Assembly (NCBI GenBank): GCA_964560875.1
Contig: CAZLMW010000033.1
Location: forward strand, 6,363 to 70,362
Length of the DNA: 64,000 bases
Source: CAZLMW01 sp964560875
GTDB taxonomy: Bacteria > Myxococcota_A > UBA9042
Direction: 5' to 3'
Numbering within the stretch: position 1 is the stretch's first letter; each line of letters begins with the position of its first letter. Under the pieces are notes generated by a model. It saw only the letters and a list, made by a program, of their open reading frames with translations, was not told the origin of the DNA and ran no database searches. Below are positions 26,088-34,064 of this stretch, in pieces. A program made the position numbers and the translations under genes.

Positions 26088-27887
26088 GCCGGCTTTGCAG
26101 ACTTTGCCGATCGCACAGTACGCATTGTCGGGCGCTTTGTGGTGCACGCACCCCTTGGGCGAGCAGCTGTCGACCGTGCACGGATCGCTGTCGGCACAGG
26201 ACTTCGGGGACTTGGTGGCGCAGCTGCCGGCGGCTTTGCAGGTCGAATGGCCCCAGGCGTTGACGCGGGCGAGCATCGCCGTGTTGGTTCCGCCCTGGCC
26301 CTTCCACATCGACAACGTGGTTCGTCCGCTTGTTTCGGCGAACAGCGCGCGCCCGTAGCTCTCGGCCCCGGTGTCGATCGTCTTGTTCCAGAGCGGCACC
26401 ATGCCCGGCCCCGTTCGCACGAGCCACGGACGCGGCGACGTCAAACCGGTCATCGTGGAACCGAACAGGCTAGCGCCGGTTTGATCGACCACGGCCTGCG
26501 AGAACCAATCGTTGCCGACGCCGCCGATGGTGGTCTGCCAAGTGAGCTTGCCTGCCGCGCTGACGCGCATCGCCCACATATCCACGCCGCCTTTGCCGAT
26601 CGACTGCGTATTGCCAAACAGCAGGACCGACCCGTCCGGGTAGATCTCGAGCTGTCGGCCTTCGTCGTGGGCCTTGCCGCCGAAGTAGAGGTGCTGAGTC
26701 GGCTTGCCGGTGCCGTCCACGCGGAGCAGCCAGAGGTCTTTGTCACCAAGCGTGCCGTTTTCGGACACGCCGACCGCGACCGCGCCCCCGTTCCACGGCC
26801 GCACCGACATCAATAGATCGGCTTTCAATCCGCCCGCTGGCTTCGCCCAAACTTCCTTGCCGGTGGCGAGCTCGACCTTGCCGATATAGCCGCTCCAGTT
26901 GCCGTTTTGCTGGATATGCCCGGCGAAAAACACGTGGCTGCCGTCCGTCCGCGACTCGGCGACGCTGCACGGAGCCTTGCCGCCGTAGGTCTTCTGCCAG
27001 ACCTGCTTTTCATTGGCGCCGAGGCGGACGAGCCACGCGTTGTAGGCGCCGGAGGCGGTGTACGCCGAACCGCCCAACAGCAGCCCGCCGGTCGGCACCG
27101 GAGCCAGGTCGTACAGGCCGTTCCACGCCGTCGACAGGACCGTCGACTTGAGAACGATCTTGCCGGTCTCGTCGGTGCGCAGATACCAACCCCACCGGGC
27201 GCCGGTCTGCTTGTCATATGTCGACAGGACCGTCGAGATGCCGCCGCCCTGGACGGGAATCGCAGGACCGATGGCGTCGATGTGTCCGAACTCGGGGTAG
27301 GCCTTGACGAAGAGCTTGCCCTGCCCCGCCACACACGCTCCTGCGACGCACTTGTCGCCAACGGTGCACGGGGACCCGGAGCATGACGCCGAAATCGCGT
27401 CGTGGATGCAGCCCTTCTTGGTCGCGCCGGTCGCTGCGGGGTTGCAGCCGTCCGCGGTGCACGGATTTCCGTCGTCGCAGTCCGTGGGGGACTTGCACTT
27501 CTTGGACGCCCCCACGTCTTTGGGGCCGGCGTCTTTGGGGCCGATATCGAACGGCGAGCCCGCGTCCGCTTCCGAACCGGTATCCACCACTGCCGAGGCC
27601 GTGTCCTGCGCCGCACTGGCATCTTTGCCAGCCGCAACCGCGTCGCTGGCGGACTTGACGTCGTTGGCGGCGCCGATATCGGTGGTCGTGGCCGCGTCAA
27701 CGGCACCGGAGTCACCGCCGGATATGTCCAGGAGGGAGCCGGAATCGCCTGCCGATCCGTTGCCGCCGAATTCAGCGACGTCGGTGTCTTTGGGACATCC
27801 GGAGAGACTCGCCGCGACAACGGCGATCGCAAGCCGCATCGCGACGACGCGAATACGCAATGGCGAGAGCTTTGGCGACATGGCCAT
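26070..27887 (-). CDS. lipoprotein with propeller-like WLVR repeats and Cys-rich C-terminal module
   Basis: The protein has 605 residues. The N-terminal signal ends in ASLSGC, a good lipobox, and is followed by an Asp/Ala/Ser-rich linker to about residue 130. Then come Cys repeats (CDDGNPCTADGC). From about 195 to 535 blade-like repeats of the form W.VR..A.GK..WQ.T.GG alternate with G...G...G, as in PQQ/Kelch-type beta-propellers. The C-terminal module begins WGHSTC and ends GKVCKAGQCKPF. It is clearly shared with the plus-strand protein at 29856. The ATG at 27887 and another at 27881 are both possible, and neither has a strong ribosome site. Confidence 0.75.
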   Translation of the reverse strand: MAMSPKLSPLRIRVVAMRLAIAVVAASLSGCPKDTDVAEFGGNGSAGDSGSLLDISGGDSGAVDAATTTDIGAANDVKSASDAVAAGKDASAAQDTASAVVDTGSEADAGSPFDIGPKDAGPKDVGASKKCKSPTDCDDGNPCTADGCNPAATGATKKGCIHDAISASCSGSPCTVGDKCVAGACVAGQGKLFVKAYPEFGHIDAIGPAIPVQGGGISTVLSTYDKQTGARWGWYLRTDETGKIVLKSTVLSTAWNGLYDLAPVPTGGLLLGGSAYTASGAYNAWLVRLGANEKQVWQKTYGGKAPCSVAESRTDGSHVFFAGHIQQNGNWSGYIGKVELATGKEVWAKPAGGLKADLLMSVRPWNGGAVAVGVSENGTLGDKDLWLLRVDGTGKPTQHLYFGGKAHDEGRQLEIYPDGSVLLFGNTQSIGKGGVDMWAMRVSAAGKLTWQTTIGGVGNDWFSQAVVDQTGASLFGSTMTGLTSPRPWLVRTGPGMVPLWNKTIDTGAESYGRALFAETSGRTTLSMWKGQGGTNTAMLARVNAWGHSTCKAAGSCATKSPKSCADSDPCTVDSCSPKGCVHHKAPDNAYCAIGKVCKAGQCKPF

Positions 27888-27940
27888 CCCGTGCTGGCTT
27901 CACGGGAATCTCCAATAGCAGGTTGACGCCGACGTGACGA

Positions 27941-28102
27941 CTACACCTGCTTGGGAGCTTTCTTCTTGGCGACTGTCTTCTTTTTGGGTGCCTTGTCTTT
28001 CTTCGTTGTCTGGCTCGACTTGGCGCCGGGGCAGGCGATGGCGGGCGTGGCGGCGACCGCGAAAATGGCGATAACGCCGGCGGCGACAATGCGCTTGAAC
28101 AT
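27941..28102 (-). CDS. small secreted lysine-rich protein (53 residues)
   Basis: The ATG at 28102 has GGAG six bases upstream. The N-terminus MFKRIVAAGVIAIFAVAATP is a signal peptide ending AIAC, which could be a cleavage site or a weak lipobox. The mature part is 30 residues with about 13 lysines and repeated A-P-K and K-K-K steps (KAPKKKTVAKKKAPKQV). Such tails bind nucleic acid or other polyanions in other proteins, but no function is known here. It is encoded upstream of, and in the same direction as, the propeller lipoprotein gene. Confidence 0.65.
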   Translation of the reverse strand: MFKRIVAAGVIAIFAVAATPAIACPGAKSSQTTKKDKAPKKKTVAKKKAPKQV

Positions 28103-28303
28103 GGTGGGCTCCAGGCGGTGCGCGGGCTGCGCGGCTCGCCAGTTGTGCAGGGTATCGCCCAGGTCCGGGCGGACAGCTTCAACCGATCATAGCAAACCGC
28201 TGTTCCCGGCGGCGATGAAAATGCACCATGCCGCCGTCTTCGTGACAGAACACGGTGCCGTCGGGCATCGTTGGCGACGTTGCAACCCGCGCCCGGAGCT
28301 TCG

Positions 28304-29839
28304 ATGACCCGCGCCTCTTCAAGCCTCGTCTACGCGCTCGCCGTGGCCGTGCTGCTCATCGCCTGCAAGGGCAAGGATTCCGACAAAGCCGGCAAGAAAT
28401 CCGGCGCAGCGCCCAAGATCACGGCGGTACAATCCGCCAAGGCGGAGGGCGCCAAGAAGTCCCCGGACAAGCCCTCCCCTGCCCATGAAGCGAGCGCGAA
28501 GATCCTCGCTCGGAGGTTGGCTGTCCAGACCCAAAAGCGCGTGGTCGACGCGGCGTTCTTCAAGTCATTGGGTGACGCGACCGCGTTGTACCTGGTGCTC
28601 GTTTATGCGCCCGTCCTCAAGGCCGGGGACCTCACGCCGGCCGATCGAAGGTGGCTCGACAAACGACTCAAGGCGCTGGTCAACGAACGCATCGGAGCCC
28701 GACTCGAGGCCGCGATCAGTGGCTTCTTCAGCGCCGATGAGCTGCGCGCGATCCTGACCGGCAAAAAGAGCGCTACCGCCAAGGCGAAGATGCCTCGCTG
28801 GGGCGGGGCGTTGCGGGCCGCGATCGATCCCTTCAAGCTGTCGATTCGACGCCAACTCCGCGGCGAATTCGGGCGGCGACTGCCCGGCGACGATGGCGCC
28901 AAGATCGCGATGTCGCTGGAGCGTGCCGACGCATTTGTCGACTCGATGCGCGACGATCGGGTCCAGCAGCTCGTCAGCGGTATGACGGTCAAACGCCTCG
29001 CGACCAAGGGAAAGACGCTCGCGACCGCCGATCTCCAGGCCCTCAAAGCGCGCATCGCGGCCCTGCAACCGACGATGCGCGTGACGGTGAGCACTGAAGC
29101 GCTCGCGTACTCCGCCACCCGCAAACGCGCCGACTACGAGCAACGCACGATTGACACGGCTGGCCTCGAAAAGATGCACCGCGCCGCGTTTGGCAAGTGG
29201 GTCGAGAAGACGGTCACGGGGCTCGTCGGCGAGCTGTCCGAGGCGCCGGCAACCAAGGCGACGGCCAAGGCGGCCAGGGCGCGGTTCATGCTGGTGGTCG
29301 AGGCCGGCTTCTTCATCAAGGGTCGCGGCGTTGTGGCGACGGGCAAAGTGCTGCGTGGCACGGTCACGAAGGGCGATTTCGTGGAGATCGTCGGCTTCGA
29401 CAAGACTCGCAAGGTTCGCGTGCTCGGGCTCGAAGCGGCCAAACGAATCCTCAAGAGCGCGTTCGCCGGAACCCATGTCGGGATGTTGCTCCAAGGCGTG
29501 AAGAAAGGCGAAATCAAGCGCGGGCAGGTGTTGGCGGCGCCGGGCTCGATGCGCGCGTACAGCCACTTCTCGGCGACAATCGCACATCGAAAAACAGCCG
29601 CCGGTGGCCGCGCCAAGGTGATCGGCAAAGGCTACAAGCCGATGGTGCGATTCTGGAACGCGGCCGTGAGCGGGGCCGAACTCAAACCCACCAAGGCGCC
29701 CATCGCGCCGGGCAAGTCAGGGCCGGCTTCGTTGAGTCTCGCGTACAGAATCGCGATGGAAGTTGGCACGCGCTTCGAGGTACGAGAGGGAAGCCAAGTC
29801 GTCGCGGAAGGCGTTGTAACGAAGGTTGGGCATAAGTGA
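28304..29839 (+). CDS. lipoprotein carrying EF-Tu domains II and III without the GTPase domain
   Basis: The ATG at 28304 has GGAG five bases upstream and gives a lipoprotein signal ending LLIACKGK. It encodes 511 residues. Residues about 65-320 are helical, charged and not recognised. Residues about 325-415 match EF-Tu domain II closely (GRGVVATGKVLRGTVTKGDF, EIVGF..T.K..V.G.E, AGTHVGMLLQGVKKGEIKRG, QVLAAPGS). Residues about 420-507 match domain III (GYKPMVRFWNAAVSG, IAMEVGTRFEVREGS, G.VTKV). None of the G-domain motifs (GHVDHGKTT, DCPGH, NKCD) is present anywhere in the frame. The protein is therefore not a translation factor. The inferred site is the cell envelope. It lies 16 bases upstream of a propeller lipoprotein gene, probably in one operon. 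Confidence 0.8.
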   Translation: MTRASSSLVYALAVAVLLIACKGKDSDKAGKKSGAAPKITAVQSAKAEGAKKSPDKPSPAHEASAKILARRLAVQTQKRVVDAAFFKSLGDATALYLVLVYAPVLKAGDLTPADRRWLDKRLKALVNERIGARLEAAISGFFSADELRAILTGKKSATAKAKMPRWGGALRAAIDPFKLSIRRQLRGEFGRRLPGDDGAKIAMSLERADAFVDSMRDDRVQQLVSGMTVKRLATKGKTLATADLQALKARIAALQPTMRVTVSTEALAYSATRKRADYEQRTIDTAGLEKMHRAAFGKWVEKTVTGLVGELSEAPATKATAKAARARFMLVVEAGFFIKGRGVVATGKVLRGTVTKGDFVEIVGFDKTRKVRVLGLEAAKRILKSAFAGTHVGMLLQGVKKGEIKRGQVLAAPGSMRAYSHFSATIAHRKTAAGGRAKVIGKGYKPMVRFWNAAVSGAELKPTKAPIAPGKSGPASLSLAYRIAMEVGTRFEVREGSQVVAEGVVTKVGHK

Positions 29840-29855
29840 TTACTGTGAAGACAAA

Positions 29856-31427
29856 GTGAGCCACACCGCGCCATATCCGACCCTGGTTGCCGTCGCGTTG
29901 CTGTGCGGAATCGCGTTTTCTGCGGGCTGTCCGTCGTCCGATCCGGTCAAAGGGGATTTTGCGGGAGAGGACGCCAACGACGGCACCAGGGACACCAACC
30001 GCCTGGCGGACGCGAGCGAGCAGGACGCAGGAGCAAACGACACGGCGTCCACCGACAGCGCCGCTGCGAACGACTCATCGACAACCGCTGACGTCAGCTC
30101 AGGTGATGCGAGCGCAACCGACGCGGGCGTTCCGTTCATCAAGCCGTGCGGCGGCGCGAAAGATGGCATTTGGACCGTGACGTTTGGCAGCGCCGACAAG
30201 GACACGGCCGAGGCCATCATCCCGACCTCAGACGGCGGCTTTGCCATCGCCGCCACCGTCGACATCTACGGCGGCGCCGACACGATGACGCTGCTGCGTA
30301 TCAACAAGTACGGCAACAAGATCTGGCAGCGCAGCTACGGGGGCGGGGCCAGCACCGAAGGCCGCGATGCGCTCGGGATGGACGACGGCGGCTTCGTTAT
30401 CGGCGGGTGCATCGCCGAAAAGGACTCGGGCTACCGAGACATGTACATCGTCCGCGCCGACAAGGACGGCAAAGTCGGCGCAAAGGGCACGTGGACCGTC
30501 ACCGAAGGCAACGCCAAGAACAGCGACTGCGTCTACGCGCTGACCGCAGGCCACAAAAGCGCCATCGTCGCCGCTGGATTCACGAAGGGCACCAACACAA
30601 GCGGAATCGACGGGCGTTTGCAGGCCCTCACGCCGGACGGAAAACCGCTGTGGGAACGCACGGTCAGCGGTGGCAGCAACTCCGAATACCTGCGCGATGT
30701 CGTCGCCGACAAGACGGGTTATGTCGCGGCCGGCGAGTCGTACGCGAGCGGCAAAGGGATGTGGGCGGTCGCGCTGGATCACAAGGGCAAACCGCGGTGG
30801 AACAAACACTACGGCAAGACCGGCAGCGATCGGGCCAACGCAATCGCGCTGCGTGACGACGGCGGGACGCTGATAGCGGGCAAGGCGACCATTTATGCGT
30901 GCCTTTGGGCCGTCGCCCTGGACGAAACCGGCGCCGAACAGTGGCATCACGAGCTGTGCGACAAGCAATCCGAGGAGGCCTTTGCGATCGCCATGTTGCA
31001 CGATGGCGGGTTCGCGCTGATCGGCAAATCGAGCACCAACGGCAGCGACGCCTTGCTGCTGCGCCTCAATCGGTACGGTAGCCGGCTCTTCACGCGCAAA
31101 TTCGTCGATGAGCACAAGGGAACGACCGCGCGTGGCTACGATATCGTGCAGCTGCCCGACCACGGATTCCTCATCGCCGGCGAAGTGTACGGACAGCCCG
31201 ATAAAAAGGGCGGCGCCGACATGCTCATCATGCGCACCGATCGCTGGGGCCACGCGTCGTGCAAGTACGGCGCCAAGTGCGCAAATATGCTGCCGACAGC
31301 GTGCGACGACGGCAGCGCGTGCACCGTCGGGCTCTGCGACAACGTCGACGGTTGCATCCACAAAGGCCTGCCTGACAACGCGATGTGCGGGGCCGGCAAG
31401 ACCTGCCTCAAAGGCGCCTGCAAGTGA
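29856..31427 (+). CDS. lipoprotein with propeller-like repeats, paralogue of the 26070 gene
   Basis: The frame opens at a TTG (29826), but a GTG at 29856 gives a compact lipoprotein signal (MSHTAPYPTLVAVALL ... FSAGC) and is preferred. It starts 16 bases after the EF-Tu-like gene. Residues about 26-95 form an Asp/Ala/Ser/Thr linker. About 105-455 holds repeats of the form G.SD.A.A....DGG...G, a propeller-like pattern with W..R..K.G..A. The C-terminal WGHASC module with CDDGSACTVGLCDNVDGC and GKTCLKGACK aligns with that of the 26070 gene. The last codons overlap the GTG of the degraded pseudouridine synthase gene. Confidence 0.75.
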   Translation: MSHTAPYPTLVAVALLCGIAFSAGCPSSDPVKGDFAGEDANDGTRDTNRLADASEQDAGANDTASTDSAAANDSSTTADVSSGDASATDAGVPFIKPCGGAKDGIWTVTFGSADKDTAEAIIPTSDGGFAIAATVDIYGGADTMTLLRINKYGNKIWQRSYGGGASTEGRDALGMDDGGFVIGGCIAEKDSGYRDMYIVRADKDGKVGAKGTWTVTEGNAKNSDCVYALTAGHKSAIVAAGFTKGTNTSGIDGRLQALTPDGKPLWERTVSGGSNSEYLRDVVADKTGYVAAGESYASGKGMWAVALDHKGKPRWNKHYGKTGSDRANAIALRDDGGTLIAGKATIYACLWAVALDETGAEQWHHELCDKQSEEAFAIAMLHDGGFALIGKSSTNGSDALLLRLNRYGSRLFTRKFVDEHKGTTARGYDIVQLPDHGFLIAGEVYGQPDKKGGADMLIMRTDRWGHASCKYGAKCANMLPTACDDGSACTVGLCDNVDGCIHKGLPDNAMCGAGKTCLKGACK

Positions 31428-31660
31428 CCCAAATCGACGTCTGTGGCGCGACGAAGGCGCCGCGGCGGTCGTCAAACCCTCGGGCATGTTGTCGCACAAC
31501 TCGAAATGGGCCGGGCGCAGCGAACGGGCGTTGATCCAGGCGGCGCGGGACACGCTCGGGCAGAATGTGTGGCTCGTGCAGCGCCTCGACCGGGCCACCT
31601 GCGGCGTGGTTCTCCTGACGTTTTCACCCAAGGCGGTGCAGCTCCTCCTCGGGGAAACTC
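31424..31660 (+). pseudogene. truncated TruC/RluA-type pseudouridine synthase
   Basis: A GTG at 31424 overlaps the previous gene's TGA. It reads MTQIDV, then needs a one-base correction near 31440 to continue LWRDEGAAAVVKPSGMLSH. This is the typical start of TruC-like synthases. The catalytic region follows (LVQRLDRATCGVVLL, with the catalytic Asp in RLDR). Homology stops after about S-P-K-A-V-Q-L-L near 31650, whereas family members run another 120 or more residues. At that point the minus-strand ligase fragment begins, so both genes have lost their 3' ends at one junction. The frameshift and truncation make it non-functional. Confidence 0.65.
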
Positions 31661-31779
31661 AGGCTGGGGGCGATGACGACGGTCCGCGACGCGAGGGGAT
31701 CGCTGAACACGGCCTCCCATTGCGGCTGCAACTGGGCCTGCAGTTGCTCGAAACGAGCCCGGTCGTTGGTCGTGGTCAT
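31624..31779 (-). pseudogene. N-terminal fragment of a preATP-grasp (PGM1-type peptide ligase) protein
   Basis: A 51-residue frame starts at 31779 with ATGA overlap to the PhyH stop. Its sequence (RARFEQLQAQLQPQWEAVF, then RTVVIAPSLSFPEEEL) matches the opening of the preATP-grasp domain of peptide ligases related to PGM1. The family signature after that point (HHYEER and the ATP-grasp fold) is missing because the frame ends at the junction with the truncated pseudouridine synthase. A start codon coupled to PhyH shows it was the last gene of this operon before truncation. Confidence 0.55.
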
Positions 31780-32594
31780 CGGAGCGTCCGATTCAGGATG
31801 GGGAAGGAAAGCGGGTGCAGGTTCCCGCTGGGCAAGCGATCGTAGCGGGCGAGCTGATCGGCGGTGAGCGCGCTCTCGTCGACGACACAATCGGCGTCCA
31901 GCACGTGCGCCACCAGGGTCAGGCGCGGCACGTCGGCGCGGTTGGCGACGCTTCGGTGAAACGTCAAACAGTGGTGTATCGACACGTCGCCGGGGTCGAG
32001 GTCAATGGCGGCGCGCGAAGCTTGTATCGTCTCGGGGCCGAGCTGGCGCCGTGCGACCTCGAGTTCGTCGTCGTGCAGCGAAGTTGTACCGAAGCCGTCC
32101 CAGCGCGCGATCCCCCAGCGGTGACTGCCCCGCAGCGCTTCCAGACCGCCATGTTCGGCGTCTTCACGACCGAGCGCGATGCGGATCGACGCGACGTGGG
32201 CAGGCTTGATGTAGCCGGTGTACGTGTGGTCCTGGTGCCAGCCGATGGCGCCGCCAACAAGCGCCGGTTTTACTACGAGCGCGTCCTGGAGCAGCTGCGC
32301 CCGGATCCTGTCCGAGCGCGATTGCAAACCCGGGTCGTACGTCGTCAAACACGACGTGACAGCATCGATAATCCGCGCCGAACAGAGGGCCGACAACAGC
32401 GACGGGACATGTCGATGGGGCCCGACAACCTGGTAGACCGGCCCCTGGCCGCCAGCAGCCGGATACAGCCCACCGGCGAGTCGTGCCTGGTCAACAAACG
32501 CCAAAGCGCTCTGCCGTAATGCCGCGATCGTGTCCGCGTCGACCACACCCCGCAGAACAACGAAGCCGTCGTCCGAGAAGCTCTGCGCGATCAT
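31776..32594 (-). CDS. phytanoyl-CoA dioxygenase (PhyH) family Fe(II)/2-oxoglutarate oxygenase
   Basis: The 272-residue protein starts at an ATG that overlaps the preceding stop (ATGA). The iron ligands are visible: H120 and D122 in WHQDH, and the distal H near 213 in HCLTFHRS. The segment IRIALGREDAEHGGLEALRG, followed by SHRWG, is the usual PhyH stretch after the first histidine. The length is normal, so the enzyme looks intact. Members hydroxylate unactivated carbons in lipid or natural-product pathways. The substrate here is unknown. It sits in an operon with a B12-radical SAM protein and a PP-loop ATPase. Confidence 0.8.
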   Translation of the reverse strand: MIAQSFSDDGFVVLRGVVDADTIAALRQSALAFVDQARLAGGLYPAAGGQGPVYQVVGPHRHVPSLLSALCSARIIDAVTSCLTTYDPGLQSRSDRIRAQLLQDALVVKPALVGGAIGWHQDHTYTGYIKPAHVASIRIALGREDAEHGGLEALRGSHRWGIARWDGFGTTSLHDDELEVARRQLGPETIQASRAAIDLDPGDVSIHHCLTFHRSVANRADVPRLTLVAHVLDADCVVDESALTADQLARYDRLPSGNLHPLSFPILNRTLR

Positions 32595-33322
32595 TTGTCG
32601 AGGGCCATTGCCGCGCGAAAGGCGTCCTCGAGGTTGGCGATGAGCTTGCTCGTGCTCGCCCAAGACGAATTGCACATCAGTCCAAGGCAGAGCTGGTCTT
32701 TGACAAAGAGGCGAAGATGCGTCTTCGCTTTCTGCTGCGAGCCGCCGTGCCCCACGTACTTGCGTCCCCGGCGGGCGCTGATGCCAAATCCGAGACCGTA
32801 CTTCACCGACTTGCCTGTAGCGGCTTGCTCGAACCGGCGACCATGAGCAGGTAGCGGCAACGAACCAAGCGGCCGTGACGCAAGGAGACGGACACACGAT
32901 AGCTCTGTGTTGCGGCGTTCAAGGCCATGTCGAGCGCCCCATCCTTGGTCGTCGCGGGCCACGCGGGTGCCAGGAAGTCGCCCGTGAGCGCGACGGACTT
33001 GGCATTTGTGGTCACTTTGGCGGGCAGGACGAACTCGCCGTTGCAGGTCGCCGGGAATTTTGCCGGGGGCGACGTTCGACGCGTCTTCGTCGACGGCTAC
33101 AGCGTCGGTCACGTCCGTGTCGGCGGATCCGCTCGTCGCATCCGTGCCGGTGTCGGCCGCCCCGGAACCTGCGTCCTGGCTCCCGGTCGCGTCGCCGTCA
33201 AAAGCATCATTGGCGGCCGAATTGCCGGTGTCATCAGCCGACGCCGAGTCTGACCCTGTGCTGCAGCCGAAACTGGCGGCCGCAAAGAACGCGAAAACCA
33301 GCCATCGCGCGCTGCCTGCCAT
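32591..33322 (-). pseudogene. decayed lipoprotein / serine hydrolase locus with frameshifts
   Basis: The ATG at 33322 begins a lipoprotein (MAGSARWLVFAFFAAASFGC) with an Asp/Ala/Ser/Thr linker, four bases after the PP-loop gene. Near 33075, in a run of five C, the sense frame shifts by one. The new frame reads CNGEFVLPAKVTTNAKSVAL then TGDFLAP, like a carbohydrate-binding E-set domain, and stops near 32803. The original frame then gives KYGLGFGISARRGRKYVGHG, the C-terminus of a class C beta-lactamase-type hydrolase, ending at 32591. The Ser-x-x-Lys and Tyr motifs of such hydrolases are absent. I read it as two gene ends joined after a deletion, plus a frameshift. Confidence 0.5.
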
Positions 33323-33326
33323 GGCG

Positions 33327-34064
33327 TCATGGTACCAGATCGGCGACCAACTCGCGGGCGATGGGAAGCTTCTCGCGGATGTAGCGACCGACCACCTTGT
33401 CCTCATGTTTGACGCGCTTGTTGAACAACAAATACGGTAGGTAGTACAGCTCGCCGGCCACACATGTCGGTTGCACGCCGAGGTGCCGGTCGAGGACCTT
33501 GATGCCCGCTTTCATGCCCGCTCGGTCGAGGATTTCGCGGCTCTCATCCCGGCTTTGTTCGTAGACGGGCGTGATGAAATCGATGCCGAAGCCGGCGTAG
33601 AAGGCTCGCACCATCGACAGCGACAAGAGTGACTGTTCCACCATCTCGTCTGTGCCCGAGTTGCTGCCGTCCGCCATTGTTGTGATGCCGTGTTCCTGGC
33701 AGTACGCCGCGCTGCGGGCATGCATGGCGAGCTTGCAGCCCATGCACCAGATGAAGCCGCTGCGGAAGGACGCGAAATCGCGGGCGGCTGTGTCCACGAC
33801 GAGGCGCTGCATCAGGTCGCGCGTCGACAGCACGGAGTGGTGAATGCGCTCCCCCACCTGCTGGCCGAGGGCTTGGCGGATCGCGGCGACACGATTGCGA
33901 CTCCGTTGCTGGCCGAAGTGGCCAAAACCGTTGGCATAGGTGAGCAGGTGGAGCTCGCGGTGACGGGGGGCGAGCGACAACGCCGCGGCGCTCGAATCCA
34001 AGCCGCCGCTGAACATCAGCGCGATCGGCGGCCCCAGCTCATCGGGTACAAGGACAGCGGTCAC
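33327..34064 (-). CDS. PP-loop (N-type) ATP pyrophosphatase
   Basis: A GTG at 34064 overlaps the stop of the B12-radical SAM gene (GTGA), giving 245 residues and suggesting translational coupling. The N-terminus carries the PP-loop signature SGGLDS at residues 19-24, after the strand IALMF. A C-M-G-C-K motif in the middle (FIWCMGCKLAMHA) recalls the cysteine pair of QueC/ThiI-like enzymes. Such enzymes adenylate a substrate and replace oxygen with N or S. The specific reaction cannot be read from the sequence. No tRNA-binding domain is present. The context points to a small-molecule or peptide modification pathway. Confidence 0.7.
   Translation of the reverse strand: MTAVLVPDELGPPIALMFSGGLDSSAAALSLAPRHRELHLLTYANGFGHFGQQRSRNRVAAIRQALGQQVGERIHHSVLSTRDLMQRLVVDTAARDFASFRSGFIWCMGCKLAMHARSAAYCQEHGITTMADGSNSGTDEMVEQSLLSLSMVRAFYAGFGIDFITPVYEQSRDESREILDRAGMKAGIKVLDRHLGVQPTCVAGELYYLPYLLFNKRVKHEDKVVGRYIREKLPIARELVADLVP

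Noticed and set aside
28304..29839. A second translation elongation factor Tu gene
   Set aside because: There is a lipoprotein signal and no GTP-binding domain at all, so it cannot act in translation.
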